Below are positions 8,139-16,436 of a stretch of 64,000 nucleotides of DNA, in pieces. Location of the stretch: NCBI RefSeq assembly GCF_003850245.1, contig NZ_CP031015.1, positions 2,418,001-2,482,000 on the forward strand. Direction: 5' to 3'. This DNA comes from Microbacterium sp. ABRD28. GTDB taxonomy: Bacteria > Actinomycetota > Actinomycetes > Actinomycetales > Microbacteriaceae. The number at the start of each line of letters is the position of its first letter. Position 1 is the first letter of the stretch. Both the position numbers and the translations under genes were made by a program. The notes beneath the pieces were generated by a model. The model worked only from the letters and a program-made list of their open reading frames with translations. It was not told the origin of the DNA and searched no databases.

Positions 8139-9292
8139 GCGACGCCGCGTTGACCTCGGCCGTCGCCGACGCCGTCGGCGCGGTGACCGACCCCGAACTC
8201 CGGCGTCCGCTCTCCGAGCTGCAGATGGTCAAGGACGTCCGCACCGCCGACGGGGTCGCCCACGTCGCCATCGCGCTGACGATCGTCGGCTGCCCCGCGT
8301 CCGATCGCATCGAATCCGACGTGCGCCGCGCCGCGGCATCCGTCCCCGGCATCCACGACGTCGACGTCACCCTCGGCGTGATGACCGCCGATGAGCGGGC
8401 AGCGCTCACCGAGCGCCTGCGCGGAGGCCGCGCGCGTCGCGAGATGCCCTTCGGACCCGGCTCCCTCACCCGGGTCATCGCGGTCACGAGCGGCAAGGGG
8501 GGCGTCGGAAAGTCGACGCTCACCGCCAACCTCGCCGTCGCCCTTGCGGCATCCGGCCTGTCGGTCGGTCTCGTCGACGCCGACGTCCACGGCTTCTCGA
8601 TCCCCGGACTGCTGGGCTTGGTCTCCGAGGACGGATCCGTCCCGCAGCCCACCCGGATCGACGACCTCATGATCCCCCCGATCGCGCACGGCGTGAAGGT
8701 CGTCTCGATCGGGATGTTCCTGCGTCGCGGTCCCGAGGACGCCCCGCTCGGCGCGGTCGCGTGGCGCGGGCCGATGCTCCATCGCACGGTGCAGCAATTC
8801 CTCACCGACGTGTGGTTCGGCGACCTCGACATCCTGCTGCTGGACATGCCGCCCGGCACGGGTGACATCGCCATCTCGGTCGGCCAGCTCCTCCCCGACG
8901 CCGAGGTCCTGGTGACCACCACCCCGCAGTCGGCAGCAGCCGATGTCGCCGTGCGCAGCGGACTGGTCGCCCGGCAGACCGGTCAGCGAGTCGTGGGCGT
9001 GGTCGAGACCATGGCGCCGATGACGCTCCCCGACGGAACAACCCTCGACCTCTTCGGGTCCGGAGGGGGGGAAGCGGTCGCCCGCGCCCTGTCGACACCT
9101 GACGAGCAGGTCGATCTTCTCGCTTCGATCCCGCTGAGTCCTGCTCTGCGCGCAGACGGTGACGCCGGAACGCCGATCGTCCTGGCACACCCGGACGACC
9201 CGGCCGCGCGAGCGATGACCGACCTCGCCGCGCGGCTGGGACGCTCGCCGCGGGGGTTGTCGGGCCGCGCAGTCCCCCTGCGCACCCGCTGA
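8135..9292 (+). CDS. mrp: Mrp/NBP35-family iron-sulfur cluster carrier ATPase
   Basis: 385 residues, starting at a GTG that overlaps the DUF1003 stop. An N-terminal FSCA/DUF59 domain (about 1-95, including the conserved IVGCPASD) precedes a deviant Walker A P-loop, SGKGGVGKST (about 119-128). Further motifs are DADVHGFSIPGLLG, LLLDMPPGTGD (Walker B) and VTTPQSAAADV. Mrp/ApbC proteins bind and transfer Fe-S clusters in an ATP-dependent way. The canonical C-terminal CxxC is not present: the C-terminal domain has no Cys pair, a feature to keep in mind if Fe-S carriage is assumed. Likely substrates in this genome region include NadA. Confidence 0.93.
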   Translation: MSDAALTSAVADAVGAVTDPELRRPLSELQMVKDVRTADGVAHVAIALTIVGCPASDRIESDVRRAAASVPGIHDVDVTLGVMTADERAALTERLRGGRARREMPFGPGSLTRVIAVTSGKGGVGKSTLTANLAVALAASGLSVGLVDADVHGFSIPGLLGLVSEDGSVPQPTRIDDLMIPPIAHGVKVVSIGMFLRRGPEDAPLGAVAWRGPMLHRTVQQFLTDVWFGDLDILLLDMPPGTGDIAISVGQLLPDAEVLVTTTPQSAAADVAVRSGLVARQTGQRVVGVVETMAPMTLPDGTTLDLFGSGGGEAVARALSTPDEQVDLLASIPLSPALRADGDAGTPIVLAHPDDPAARAMTDLAARLGRSPRGLSGRAVPLRTR

Positions 9293-9325
9293 GCCCGATC
9301 GGGCCCGCTGCCACGCCGACGGGCG

Positions 9326-9706
9326 TCAGGTGGCTTCGCTGTCGAAGGGCGGCTGCTCGCCGGCGGCGAGCGACGTCTTACGCGCGGGCGCGGCTTCCAT
9401 CGCCGTCACGACCGACGCGGCCTGTGCCGCGCGGACGGTGGCCACGGGCGCGTCGTCGAGAAGTGCCTCCCGGATGATGCGACGGGGATCGTACTGGCGG
9501 GGGTCCAACGACCGCCAGTCGACGTCGTCGAAATCCGACCCCATCTCGTCGCGCACCCGCGTCTTCGCCCCCTGGAGGAAGTCGCGGGTACGGCGGGTGA
9601 ACCGGGCCAGCGACTCGGCGTAGCGGGGCAGCCGTTCGGGGCCGATGAGCAAAGCGGCGATCACGCCGATCAGCAGAAGCTTCTCGATCGTGATCCCGAA
9701 GAACAT
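9326..9706 (-). CDS. tatB: Sec-independent (twin-arginine) translocase subunit TatB-like
   Basis: 126 residues: one N-terminal membrane helix (about 4-21), the hinge GPERLP, an amphipathic helix (about 25-50) and a polar tail. This is the TatA/TatB layout; the length and single copy away from tatA and tatC suggest TatB, which with TatC recognises twin-arginine signal peptides. The gene sits tail to tail with mrp, as it does near mrp in mycobacteria. TAATCT lies exactly six bases upstream of the ATG, arguing for leaderless transcription and for this start. Confidence 0.9.
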   Translation of the reverse strand: MFFGITIEKLLLIGVIAALLIGPERLPRYAESLARFTRRTRDFLQGAKTRVRDEMGSDFDDVDWRSLDPRQYDPRRIIREALLDDAPVATVRAAQAASVVTAMEAAPARKTSLAAGEQPPFDSEAT

Positions 9707-9712
9707 GCGTCC

Positions 9713-9718
9713 AGATTA
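9713..9718 (-). promoter_or_regulatory. -10 element TAATCT for tatB, leaderless geometry
   Basis: TAATCT (five of six consensus bases) on the minus strand, six bases before the tatB ATG at 9706. No ribosome-binding site fits in the interval. Confidence 0.55.
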
Positions 9719-9791
9719 CCGCCGCGCCTGAGGAGTCAGCCCGCAGGATCACCGTAGGCTGAGGCGGCAGGCCGGCAGGAAGGACGAGCGC

Positions 9792-10430
9792 ATGGGCGAA
9801 CACGACGCGAACCACCGTTTCGCCGACGAAGCGACTCCCGAACCCGACCACATCGCCCGCGCGAGAGCCCATGCCCTCGAGCTCGGCGCCGCGCCGATCA
9901 GCGCCGCTGTGGGCGCGCAGTGCGCGCTCATCGCCGCGTCGTCCCGCGCTCTGAACATCGTCGAGATCGGTACCGGGGGCGGAGTCTCGGGCCTGTGGCT
10001 CCTCCACGGATCGCCGCGGGCGACCCTCACGACGATCGACAACGAGCCCGAGCACCTGGGTGCGGCCCGCCAGGCCTTCGCCGAGGCGCGCATCCCCGCG
10101 GCCCGCGCACGCTTCATCACCGGTCGAGCCTCCGACGTGCTCCCCCGCATGAACGAGGCGTCCTACGACATCGTCCTCATCGACGCCGATCCCGACGGCG
10201 TCCTGGAATACGTCGAACACGGGCTGCGCCTGGCCCGCACCGGCGGCACGGTACTGGTGCCCCGGGTCCTTCGCGGCGGCGCCGTCGCCGATCCGGTGCG
10301 CCGCGACGCCGTGACCACCGCCTACCGATCGCTCATTCAGGAGACGTTGGCCTCCTCCGCCGTGATCGGCGCGCTCTCCATCGTCGGAGAGAGCCTCCTG
10401 CAGCTCACCACCGTCGGCTCGGACGCCTGA
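9792..10430 (+). CDS. O-methyltransferase, class I SAM-dependent
   Basis: 212 residues. The SAM-binding motif I is VEIGTGGGVSGLWLL (about 57-71), with the acidic motif II TTIDNEPEHL and motif III IVLIDADPDGVLEYV, placing it in the catechol/caffeoyl-CoA O-methyltransferase-like family (Methyltransf_24/COG4122). The substrate is unknown. A GGAAGGA ribosome-binding site lies about 8 bp upstream of the ATG. In mycobacteria the homologous gene (recalled as Rv1220c) lies beside sigE and tatB; here sigE is absent from the neighbourhood. Confidence 0.88.
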   Translation: MGEHDANHRFADEATPEPDHIARARAHALELGAAPISAAVGAQCALIAASSRALNIVEIGTGGGVSGLWLLHGSPRATLTTIDNEPEHLGAARQAFAEARIPAARARFITGRASDVLPRMNEASYDIVLIDADPDGVLEYVEHGLRLARTGGTVLVPRVLRGGAVADPVRRDAVTTAYRSLIQETLASSAVIGALSIVGESLLQLTTVGSDA

Positions 10431-10459
10431 CCAGACGCCGAGGGCCCCAGGTCAAACGG

Positions 10460-10487
10460 AAACGACCGGTCCGAGGACCGGTCGTTT
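10460..10487. terminator. Strong bidirectional hairpin terminator
   Basis: A perfect 13-bp inverted repeat AAACGACCGGTCC / GGACCGGTCGTTT separated by GA. The A-run on one side and T-run on the other give both convergent genes (O-methyltransferase and DUF3117) an intrinsic-terminator-like structure. Confidence 0.9.
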
Positions 10488-10510
10488 CACTCAGAATCTG
10501 TGGCGAAGGC

Positions 10511-10681
10511 TCAGGCGCCGACGACCTCGCCGAGGACGTCGTAGAGCTCCTTCGCTTCCGCGTCGTTGACGGAGACCACCAGACGGCCACCGCCTTCCAG
10601 CGGGACACGCACGATGATGAGGCGTCCTTCCTTCACGGCCTCCATCGGCCCATCCCCGGTTCGCGGCTTCATGGCTGCCAT
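10511..10681 (-). CDS. DUF3117 micro-protein (56 aa)
   Basis: A short gene easily missed by size filters. The product begins MAAMKPRTGDGPMEAVKEGR and ends ELYDVLGEVVGA, matching the highly conserved actinobacterial DUF3117 family (roughly 55-75 residues, present as a single copy in most genomes of the phylum). Function is unknown. An AAAGGGAG ribosome-binding site precedes the ATG by about 5 bp and a TATACC -10-like element lies farther upstream, so unlike several neighbours this gene has a normal leader. The strong hairpin at 10460-10487 lies just past its stop. The near invariance of the family suggests an essential small partner, but this is inference. Confidence 0.9.
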   Translation of the reverse strand: MAAMKPRTGDGPMEAVKEGRLIIVRVPLEGGGRLVVSVNDAEAKELYDVLGEVVGA

Positions 10682-10771
10682 CGCGGCTCCCTTTCGTCGT
10701 CGGTATATCAGTCGAGTTTATCGGGTGCACCGCGTGCCGCGGCATCACCCCGTGCCCGTGCCGTGGATCGC

Positions 10772-12001
10772 TCAGGGGATCTGCCAGAACGAGGTGCCGA
10801 GTCCGTACATGTTCCAGATCCACCACCACTGACCGACCACGCACAGCACCAGGACCGATCCCCGCCAGACCGGATGGCGAGGCGCCGCGAAGGCCCCCCA
10901 CAGAGGCGAGAGGGGGAACAGCAGCCGGAAGACGCTGGACTGAGGGAAGAAGACCGCCAGCAGGTACACCAGGTAGCTCGCCGCCCAGAGCCGCACCTCG
11001 ATTCCGAGGCGCGCCACGTGCGGCTCGAACAGCAGAAGGCCGCCGACCACGACCACTCCGAGCCCCAGGACGACGAATCCGAGCCACGCGGGCAGGCCCC
11101 ACACGACGAACCAGAACTGCGCCGCCTGCGCCCATCCTTCGAACGGAAGGAATCCGCCGGTGTCCCCCACCCATACCCGCCGCCAGGCCAGCTCGGTGTC
11201 CAGATACGCCGTGGGATCGGCGGTGACGGCGCCGGCGATGAACGTCCATGAGAACCCGGTGGCCGTGGCCAGCGCCCCGAGCGCGATGATGTGCACGATC
11301 TCCACCCTGCGCAGCGGCTCGCTCCGCCGCGTGGCGAGACGCCAGATCCCGTAGAGCCCGAACAGCAACGCCACAGCGAGGACTCCGGGGCGGGTGTACG
11401 CCATCAGCACCACCGCCGGGTAGATCCAGCCGTATCGACGAGTCTGCAGACACCGCAGGATCCACAGCAGGAGGAGAAGGAACAGCGTCTCGGCGTAGGC
11501 GACCTGGAACATCGCCGCGAGAGGTGCGAACGCGAAGAAGGCCACGGCCCACATCGCGGCGATCCGACCGATGCGCTCGCGCAGCAGCATCCACATGAGA
11601 ACGCAACAGCCGTAGCCGGCGGCGAGGGCGACGAGGACCCCGCCCGCCCCCCACGCTCCCAGGGGCGCGCCCACCACTCGCGCCAGCAGGGCGAACACGG
11701 GCATGAAGGCCCAGGCGTTCTCCCCGACCGTGCCCTCGTCGTCGCGGGGCAGCTGGGCGGGATACCCTTCGACGGCGATCAACCAGTACCACTGCGCATC
11801 CCACCCGACGATGTAGTCGGCCAGGCCCGCACCCGGGCCGAAGCGGCTGCCCGCGGGAGCCCACGCCGAGGTGAGGAGGAAGAGGCCGGTGGTCACCCCC
11901 CTCGCAGCGATGTAGAGGAGGAGGATGAAGAGCGCCGGATGACGGAACAGCACCGCCCCGGTGCGACGCCCGGTGAGCGAGGCGGTCAGTCCGCCAGCCA
12001 C
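10772..12001 (-). CDS. PIG-V-like polytopic membrane protein (probable glycosyl/mannosyltransferase)
   Basis: 409 residues with roughly ten hydrophobic segments. A GWDAQWYWLIAVEGYP motif lies in the first external loop (about 68-83). Acidic residues at this position and the WDAxWY pattern are typical of PIG-V/GT-C-like mannosyltransferases, which use polyprenyl-phosphate sugars. Another conserved stretch, MFQVAYAETLF, follows near 163. The GTG start overlaps the 3' end of dapE by 16 bp, so it is expressed from the dapE transcript. Acceptor and donor are unknown; a role in cell-envelope glycosylation is an inference from the family. Confidence 0.8.
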   Translation of the reverse strand: MAGGLTASLTGRRTGAVLFRHPALFILLLYIAARGVTTGLFLLTSAWAPAGSRFGPGAGLADYIVGWDAQWYWLIAVEGYPAQLPRDDEGTVGENAWAFMPVFALLARVVGAPLGAWGAGGVLVALAAGYGCCVLMWMLLRERIGRIAAMWAVAFFAFAPLAAMFQVAYAETLFLLLLLWILRCLQTRRYGWIYPAVVLMAYTRPGVLAVALLFGLYGIWRLATRRSEPLRRVEIVHIIALGALATATGFSWTFIAGAVTADPTAYLDTELAWRRVWVGDTGGFLPFEGWAQAAQFWFVVWGLPAWLGFVVLGLGVVVVGGLLLFEPHVARLGIEVRLWAASYLVYLLAVFFPQSSVFRLLFPLSPLWGAFAAPRHPVWRGSVLVLCVVGQWWWIWNMYGLGTSFWQIP

Positions 12002-13059
12002 GCCCGGAGCCCGCGCTCGACGTCCTCGATCTGCGCGAGCGCAACCCGCTCCTCGTCGTGGTGCGCAAGGTGCGGATCACCGGGCCCGTAGTTGACCGCG
12101 GGCACTCCGAGGGCCGAGAAGCGCGCGACGTCGGTCCAGCCGTACTTGGGGCGGGGCTGGCCGCCGACAGCGTCGACGAACTCCTGCGCGAGCGGTGCGT
12201 CCAGCCCCGGTCGGGCCCCCTCGGCCAGATCGACGACCTCGACATCGAATCCCGCGAAGACGTCGCGGACGTGTCTCTCGGCCTCCTCACCGCTGCGGCT
12301 GGGGGCGAAGCGGTAGTTCACCTCGATCTCGCAGGCGTCGGGGATGACATTGCCGGCGATGCCGCCGTGGATGCGGACGGCGTTCAACCCCTCGCGATAG
12401 ACCAGCCCGTCGACGGTGACATCGCGCGGACGGTACTCGGCGAGCCGCGCCAGTGCGGGCGCCGCGGCGTGGATGGCGTTGACCCCCACCCAGGCCCGCG
12501 CGCTGTGGGCCCGCACGCCCGAGGTGCGCACGATGGCGCGGAGATTGCCGTTGCAGCCACCCTCGACGGTTCCGTTGGACGGTTCGCCGAGGATGGCGAA
12601 GTCGCCGGCGAACAGATCGGGGCGCGTCCGAGCGAGGCGGGTCAGGCCGTTGAGATCGGCATCGACCTCCTCATGGTCGTACCACATCCACGTGAGGTCC
12701 ACGCGGGGCGCGGTCAATTCGGCGGCGAGCTTGAGCTGCACCGCGACGCCCGCCTTCATGTCGACCGTCCCGCGGCCCCACAGGAAGGCCTCACCGTCGA
12801 CGTCGACGTCGCGGGTGGGCACGTTGGCATTGATCGGCACGGTGTCGATGTGCCCGGCGATCACGACCCGCTGAGCCCTTCCGAGATTCGTCCGCGCCAC
12901 GATGGTGTCGCCGTCGCGGTAGATCTCCAGGTGAGGGAGGTCTGTGATCGCCGCGAAGATCGCATCGGCCAGCGGAGTCTCCTCACCGGAGACGCTGGGG
13001 ATGTCGCAGATGGTCCGGGTGAGATCCACGGATGACGCGGACAGATCGATCGCGGGCAC
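11986..13059 (-). CDS. dapE: Succinyl-diaminopimelate desuccinylase
   Basis: 357 residues of the M20 metallopeptidase family. Visible motifs: IAGHIDTVP (about 69-77, zinc His and catalytic Asp), [11 protein letters not shown] (about 94-104, bridging Asp), DHEEVD (catalytic and zinc Glu) and [16 protein letters not shown]. The enzyme hydrolyses N-succinyl-LL-2,6-diaminopimelate to LL-DAP in lysine and peptidoglycan synthesis. It is divergent from dapD, the succinylase of the same pathway, and dapC lies 3.4 kb away. The start is a GTG with TAGACT seven bases upstream, again close to leaderless geometry. The membrane glycosyltransferase-like gene overlaps its 3' end. Confidence 0.93.
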   Translation of the reverse strand: MPAIDLSASSVDLTRTICDIPSVSGEETPLADAIFAAITDLPHLEIYRDGDTIVARTNLGRAQRVVIAGHIDTVPINANVPTRDVDVDGEAFLWGRGTVDMKAGVAVQLKLAAELTAPRVDLTWMWYDHEEVDADLNGLTRLARTRPDLFAGDFAILGEPSNGTVEGGCNGNLRAIVRTSGVRAHSARAWVGVNAIHAAAPALARLAEYRPRDVTVDGLVYREGLNAVRIHGGIAGNVIPDACEIEVNYRFAPSRSGEEAERHVRDVFAGFDVEVVDLAEGARPGLDAPLAQEFVDAVGGQPRPKYGWTDVARFSALGVPAVNYGPGDPHLAHHDEERVALAQIEDVERGLRAWLAD

Positions 13060-13118
13060 GCCCTGGAGTCTACCCAGCGCGCACGAGCCCGACTGTCTGG
13101 TGGTCGGCTCCGGTTCGC

Positions 13119-13124
13119 TACCGT
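13119..13124 (+). promoter_or_regulatory. -10 element TACCGT for dapD, leaderless geometry
   Basis: TACCGT ends six bases before the dapD ATG at 13131. The intervening GGAGGT abuts the ATG directly, too close to serve as a Shine-Dalgarno sequence. Confidence 0.5.
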
Positions 13125-13130
13125 GGAGGT

Positions 13131-14087
13131 ATGAGTGAAGACCGCTGGGTGTGGGGCGTAGGGCTGTCGACGATCGCCGAAAACGGCACGGCTCTGGATG
13201 CCTGGTTCCCCGAGCCGCGCGTCGGGCGGCTCCCCACCGGCTTCGATCCGGCGCTGGCAGCCTCGGACATCGAGCGTCACGCCGTCCCCGACCCCCGTCG
13301 GGCCGTCGACATCGACGTCGTCGCGCTCGAGATCGATCTCGACCACCCGCCCACCTCCACGGCGGACGCCTATCTCCGCCTGCACGCGCTGTCGCACCGC
13401 CTCGTCGCGCCCAACGACCTGAACCTCGACGGCGTCTTCGGCCAGCTTCCGAACGTCGCCTGGACGACGGCCGGGCCCATGCATCCCGACGACCTCACGC
13501 GACTGCGTCCGTTCCTCATCCGCGACGGAATCCAGGTTCAAGGACTGGACAAATTCCCGCGACTGCTCGACTACGTCACGCCGACCGGGGTCCGCATCGC
13601 CGATGCGTCGAGAGTGCGTCTGGGCGCCTACCTCTCCCCCGGCACCACGGTCATGCACGAGGGCTTCGTCAACTTCAACGCCGGCACGCTCGGCGCATCG
13701 ATGGTCGAGGGCAGGATCTCGCAGGGCGTGATCGTGGGCGACGGGAGCGACATCGGCGGCGGCGCCTCGATCATGGGGACGCTTTCGGGCGGCGGTTCGC
13801 ACCGCATCTCCGTCGGCCGACGAACGCTCCTGGGGGCCAACGCCGGAATCGGCATCTCCCTCGGTGACGACTGCGTCGTCGAGGCGGGCCTCTACGTCAC
13901 CGCCGGCACCAAGGTCGTGCTCGCCGACGAGCCCGTGCACGCCGACGGAACGCAGCCCCTCGCGAAGGGCGCCGAGCTGTCGGGCCGCAACGGCCTGCTC
14001 TTCCGCCGCAACTCGCTCACCGGCGCCGTCGAGGCGGTGCGCCGGGCCGGGGTGGGCGTCACCCTCAACGAGTCGCTGCACGCCTAA
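13131..14087 (+). CDS. dapD: 2,3,4,5-tetrahydropyridine-2,6-dicarboxylate N-succinyltransferase
   Basis: 318 residues, actinobacterial-type DapD. The N-terminal half holds the alpha/beta domain; from about residue 160 a left-handed beta helix of hexapeptide repeats runs to about 270 ([40 protein letters not shown]). The catalytic acidic region [16 protein letters not shown] is intact. It transfers succinyl from succinyl-CoA to tetrahydrodipicolinate in the DAP branch of lysine and peptidoglycan synthesis. The start at 13131 is chosen because the upstream extension lacks similarity and a -10 hexamer sits six bases away. The PPK2 gene follows after only 10 bp. Confidence 0.95.
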   Translation: MSEDRWVWGVGLSTIAENGTALDAWFPEPRVGRLPTGFDPALAASDIERHAVPDPRRAVDIDVVALEIDLDHPPTSTADAYLRLHALSHRLVAPNDLNLDGVFGQLPNVAWTTAGPMHPDDLTRLRPFLIRDGIQVQGLDKFPRLLDYVTPTGVRIADASRVRLGAYLSPGTTVMHEGFVNFNAGTLGASMVEGRISQGVIVGDGSDIGGGASIMGTLSGGGSHRISVGRRTLLGANAGIGISLGDDCVVEAGLYVTAGTKVVLADEPVHADGTQPLAKGAELSGRNGLLFRRNSLTGAVEAVRRAGVGVTLNESLHA

Positions 14088-14097
14088 GGAAGCCGCC

Positions 14098-14940
14098 ATG
14101 GCACGCCGGATCCCACGGGAACTGTATGAGAACGAGCTCGCCCGGCTGCAGGCGCGGCTGGTCGAGATGCAGGCATGGGTGCAGGCCACCGGCGCCCGCA
14201 TCGTGGTGATCTTCGAGGGCCGGGACGCAGCGGGCAAAGGCTCCACGATCAAGCGGGTGTCGGAATACCTCAACCCCCGCGTCACGCGGATCGTCGCCCT
14301 GCCCGCGCCCACCGACCGCGAGAGGACCCAGTGGTACTTCCAGCGGTACATCGCCCACCTGCCCGCGGCCGGTGAGATCGTGCTGATGGACCGCTCCTGG
14401 TACAACCGGGCCGGTGTGGAGCACGTGATGGGCTACTGCACCAATGCCGAGTACCACCGGTTCCTGCACCAGGCGCCGATCTTCGAGCGGATGCTGGCGG
14501 AAGACGGCATCCTGCTGCTGAAGTACTGGTTCAGCGTCTCGGACGTGGAGCAGGAGCGCCGCTTCCGCTCGCGGGCGAAGGACCCGATGCGCCGCTGGAA
14601 GCTCAGCCCCAACGATGTGCTGTCGATCACCAGATGGGAGGACTACTCCCGCGCGAAGGACACGATGTTCGTGCACACCGACATCCCCGAGGCGCCCTGG
14701 TTCGAGGTGGACAACGAGGACAAGCGCCGCGGCCGGCTCAACATGATCGCGCACCTGCTGTCGCAGGTCCCGTACCGCGATATCGAGCGTCCTGTCATCG
14801 AGATCCCCGAGCGACCCGCCTCCGGCGGGTACGAGCGCCCACCGCGCAACCTCGAGAACGACGTGCCCGACCACGCGGGCGAGATGCTGCGACGCATCCA
14901 CGCCGGGGAGAAGCTCCCGCCGCTGCCCCTGCTGGAATGA
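14098..14940 (+). CDS. ppk2: Polyphosphate kinase 2
   Basis: 280 residues, the length of single-domain PPK2 enzymes. Walker A is FEGRDAAGKGS (39-49), Walker B-like VLMDRSWYNR (95-104), and the lid module carries RAKDPMRRWKLSP. PPK2 enzymes phosphorylate nucleotides (NDP or NMP) from polyphosphate; which class applies cannot be fixed without alignment. GDP or ADP is the usual acceptor in this one-domain class. AGGAAGCC precedes the ATG, and the 10-bp gap to dapD suggests cotranscription. The association with dapD has no obvious metabolic logic. Confidence 0.93.
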   Translation: MARRIPRELYENELARLQARLVEMQAWVQATGARIVVIFEGRDAAGKGSTIKRVSEYLNPRVTRIVALPAPTDRERTQWYFQRYIAHLPAAGEIVLMDRSWYNRAGVEHVMGYCTNAEYHRFLHQAPIFERMLAEDGILLLKYWFSVSDVEQERRFRSRAKDPMRRWKLSPNDVLSITRWEDYSRAKDTMFVHTDIPEAPWFEVDNEDKRRGRLNMIAHLLSQVPYRDIERPVIEIPERPASGGYERPPRNLENDVPDHAGEMLRRIHAGEKLPPLPLLE

Positions 14941-14969
14941 TGCGGAGTGGAGTGAGTGACGCGGGCGGC

Positions 14970-16265
14970 TCAGACCTCGCCGGGATAATTCCGTTCCACG
15001 GCCCCGGTGTACAGCTGCTGCGGACGGCCGATCTTGGTCTGCGGGTCCTGCTGCATCTCGCGCCAGTGCGCCAGCCAACCGGGAAGGCGGCCGATGGCGA
15101 ACAGCACGGTGAACATGCGGGTGGGGAAACCCATCGCCTTGTAGATCACGCCCGTGTAGAAGTCCACGTTCGGGTAGAGGCGACGCTCCTTGAAGTAGTC
15201 GTCCTCGAGCGCGATCGTCTCGAGCTCCTTCGCGAGGTCCAGCAGCGGATCGCTGACGCCCAGCGCCTCGAGGACCTCGTCGGCCGATTCCTTCACGAGC
15301 TTGGCGCGCGGGTCGTAATTCTTGTAGACGCGGTGCCCGAAGCCCATGAGCTTCACCCCGTCCTCCTTGTTCTTCACGCGCTCGACGAAGCGACGCACGC
15401 CCTCGCCCGAGTCGCGGATGCGTCCGAGCATCTCCAGCACGGCCTCGTTCGCTCCGCCGTGCAGCGGACCGTACAGCGCGTTGATGCCTGCTGAGATCGA
15501 GGAGAACTGGTTCGCGCCGGTCGAGCCGACGAGCCGCACGGTCGAGGTGGAGGCGTTCTGCTCGTGGTCCTCGTGGAGGATCAGCAGCCGCTCGAGGGCG
15601 CGGGTCATCACGGGGTTGACGTCGTAGATCTCCGAGAGCACGCCGAAGTTGAGCTTCAGGAAATTGTCGACGAAGCTCAGCGAGTTGTCGGGGTAGAGGA
15701 AGGCCTGCCCGACGCTCTTCTTGTGCGCGTAGGCGGCGATCACGGGGAGCTTCGCGAGCATCCGGATGGTGTTCAGCTCGACGTGCTCGGGATTGTTCGG
15801 ATCGGACTCGCGCTCGTAATAGGTCGACAGCGCCGCCGTCGCCGCGGAGAGCACCGACATCGGGTGGGCCGTGTGGGGAAGAGCGGAGAAGAACCGCTTG
15901 AGATCCTCGTGCAGCAGAGTGTGGCGACGGATGCGGTTGTCGAATTCCGCGAGCTGATCGGCCGTGGGCAGCTCACCGTAGATCAGCAGCCAGGCGACCT
16001 CGAGGTAGGTGCTGTTCTTCGCCAGCTGCTCGATCGGATAGCCGCGATACCGAAGGATACCCTTGTCGCCGTCGATGAAGGTGATGGCCGACTTCGTCGC
16101 CGAGGTGTTCACGAACCCGTAGTCGAGGGTGGTGTGCCCGGTCTGGCGCATGAAGGTGGAGATGTCGACGCTGGGGATGCCGTCCGTCCCCGCCAGCACC
16201 GGGAATTCTGCGGTGCGTTCCCCGATCGTGAAGGTTGCCTTCTCCTGCTGGGTTCCGTCGCTCAC
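14970..16265 (-). CDS. gltA: Citrate synthase (type II)
   Basis: 431 residues, the length of hexameric bacterial type II citrate synthases. Catalytic-site sequences are present: LHGGANEAVLEM with the first active His, GFGHRVYKNYDPRA with the second active His, and an Asp-containing YPNVDFYTGVIY. The N-terminal ILRYRGYPIEQLA is also diagnostic. It condenses oxaloacetate and acetyl-CoA in the TCA cycle. The GTG start is preceded by GAGGAGG at good spacing. A 171-bp gap to dapC upstream holds a TAGGCT -10-like hexamer that would give a leader of about 100 nt. Confidence 0.97.
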   Translation of the reverse strand: MSDGTQQEKATFTIGERTAEFPVLAGTDGIPSVDISTFMRQTGHTTLDYGFVNTSATKSAITFIDGDKGILRYRGYPIEQLAKNSTYLEVAWLLIYGELPTADQLAEFDNRIRRHTLLHEDLKRFFSALPHTAHPMSVLSAATAALSTYYERESDPNNPEHVELNTIRMLAKLPVIAAYAHKKSVGQAFLYPDNSLSFVDNFLKLNFGVLSEIYDVNPVMTRALERLLILHEDHEQNASTSTVRLVGSTGANQFSSISAGINALYGPLHGGANEAVLEMLGRIRDSGEGVRRFVERVKNKEDGVKLMGFGHRVYKNYDPRAKLVKESADEVLEALGVSDPLLDLAKELETIALEDDYFKERRLYPNVDFYTGVIYKAMGFPTRMFTVLFAIGRLPGWLAHWREMQQDPQTKIGRPQQLYTGAVERNYPGEV

Positions 16266-16436
16266 GGCGCCTCCTCGCGATTCCTGGTCGTGCCGGGGGT
16301 GTCGTCCGCCCGAGCGTCACGATTCCCTGCTCGAGCGATGCGGCCCACGACGCGTGTCGCGACGCCGCCTACAGCCTATCGGGCCGCGACGCCTACTGTT
16401 GTCACCGCCAAAGCCCGACGGAATCGGCTGGAGGAA

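Noticed and set aside
9293..9304. GCCCGATCGGGC palindrome just after the mrp stop as terminator
   Set aside because: The stem is only four base pairs around a four-base loop with no T-run, so it is too weak to call.
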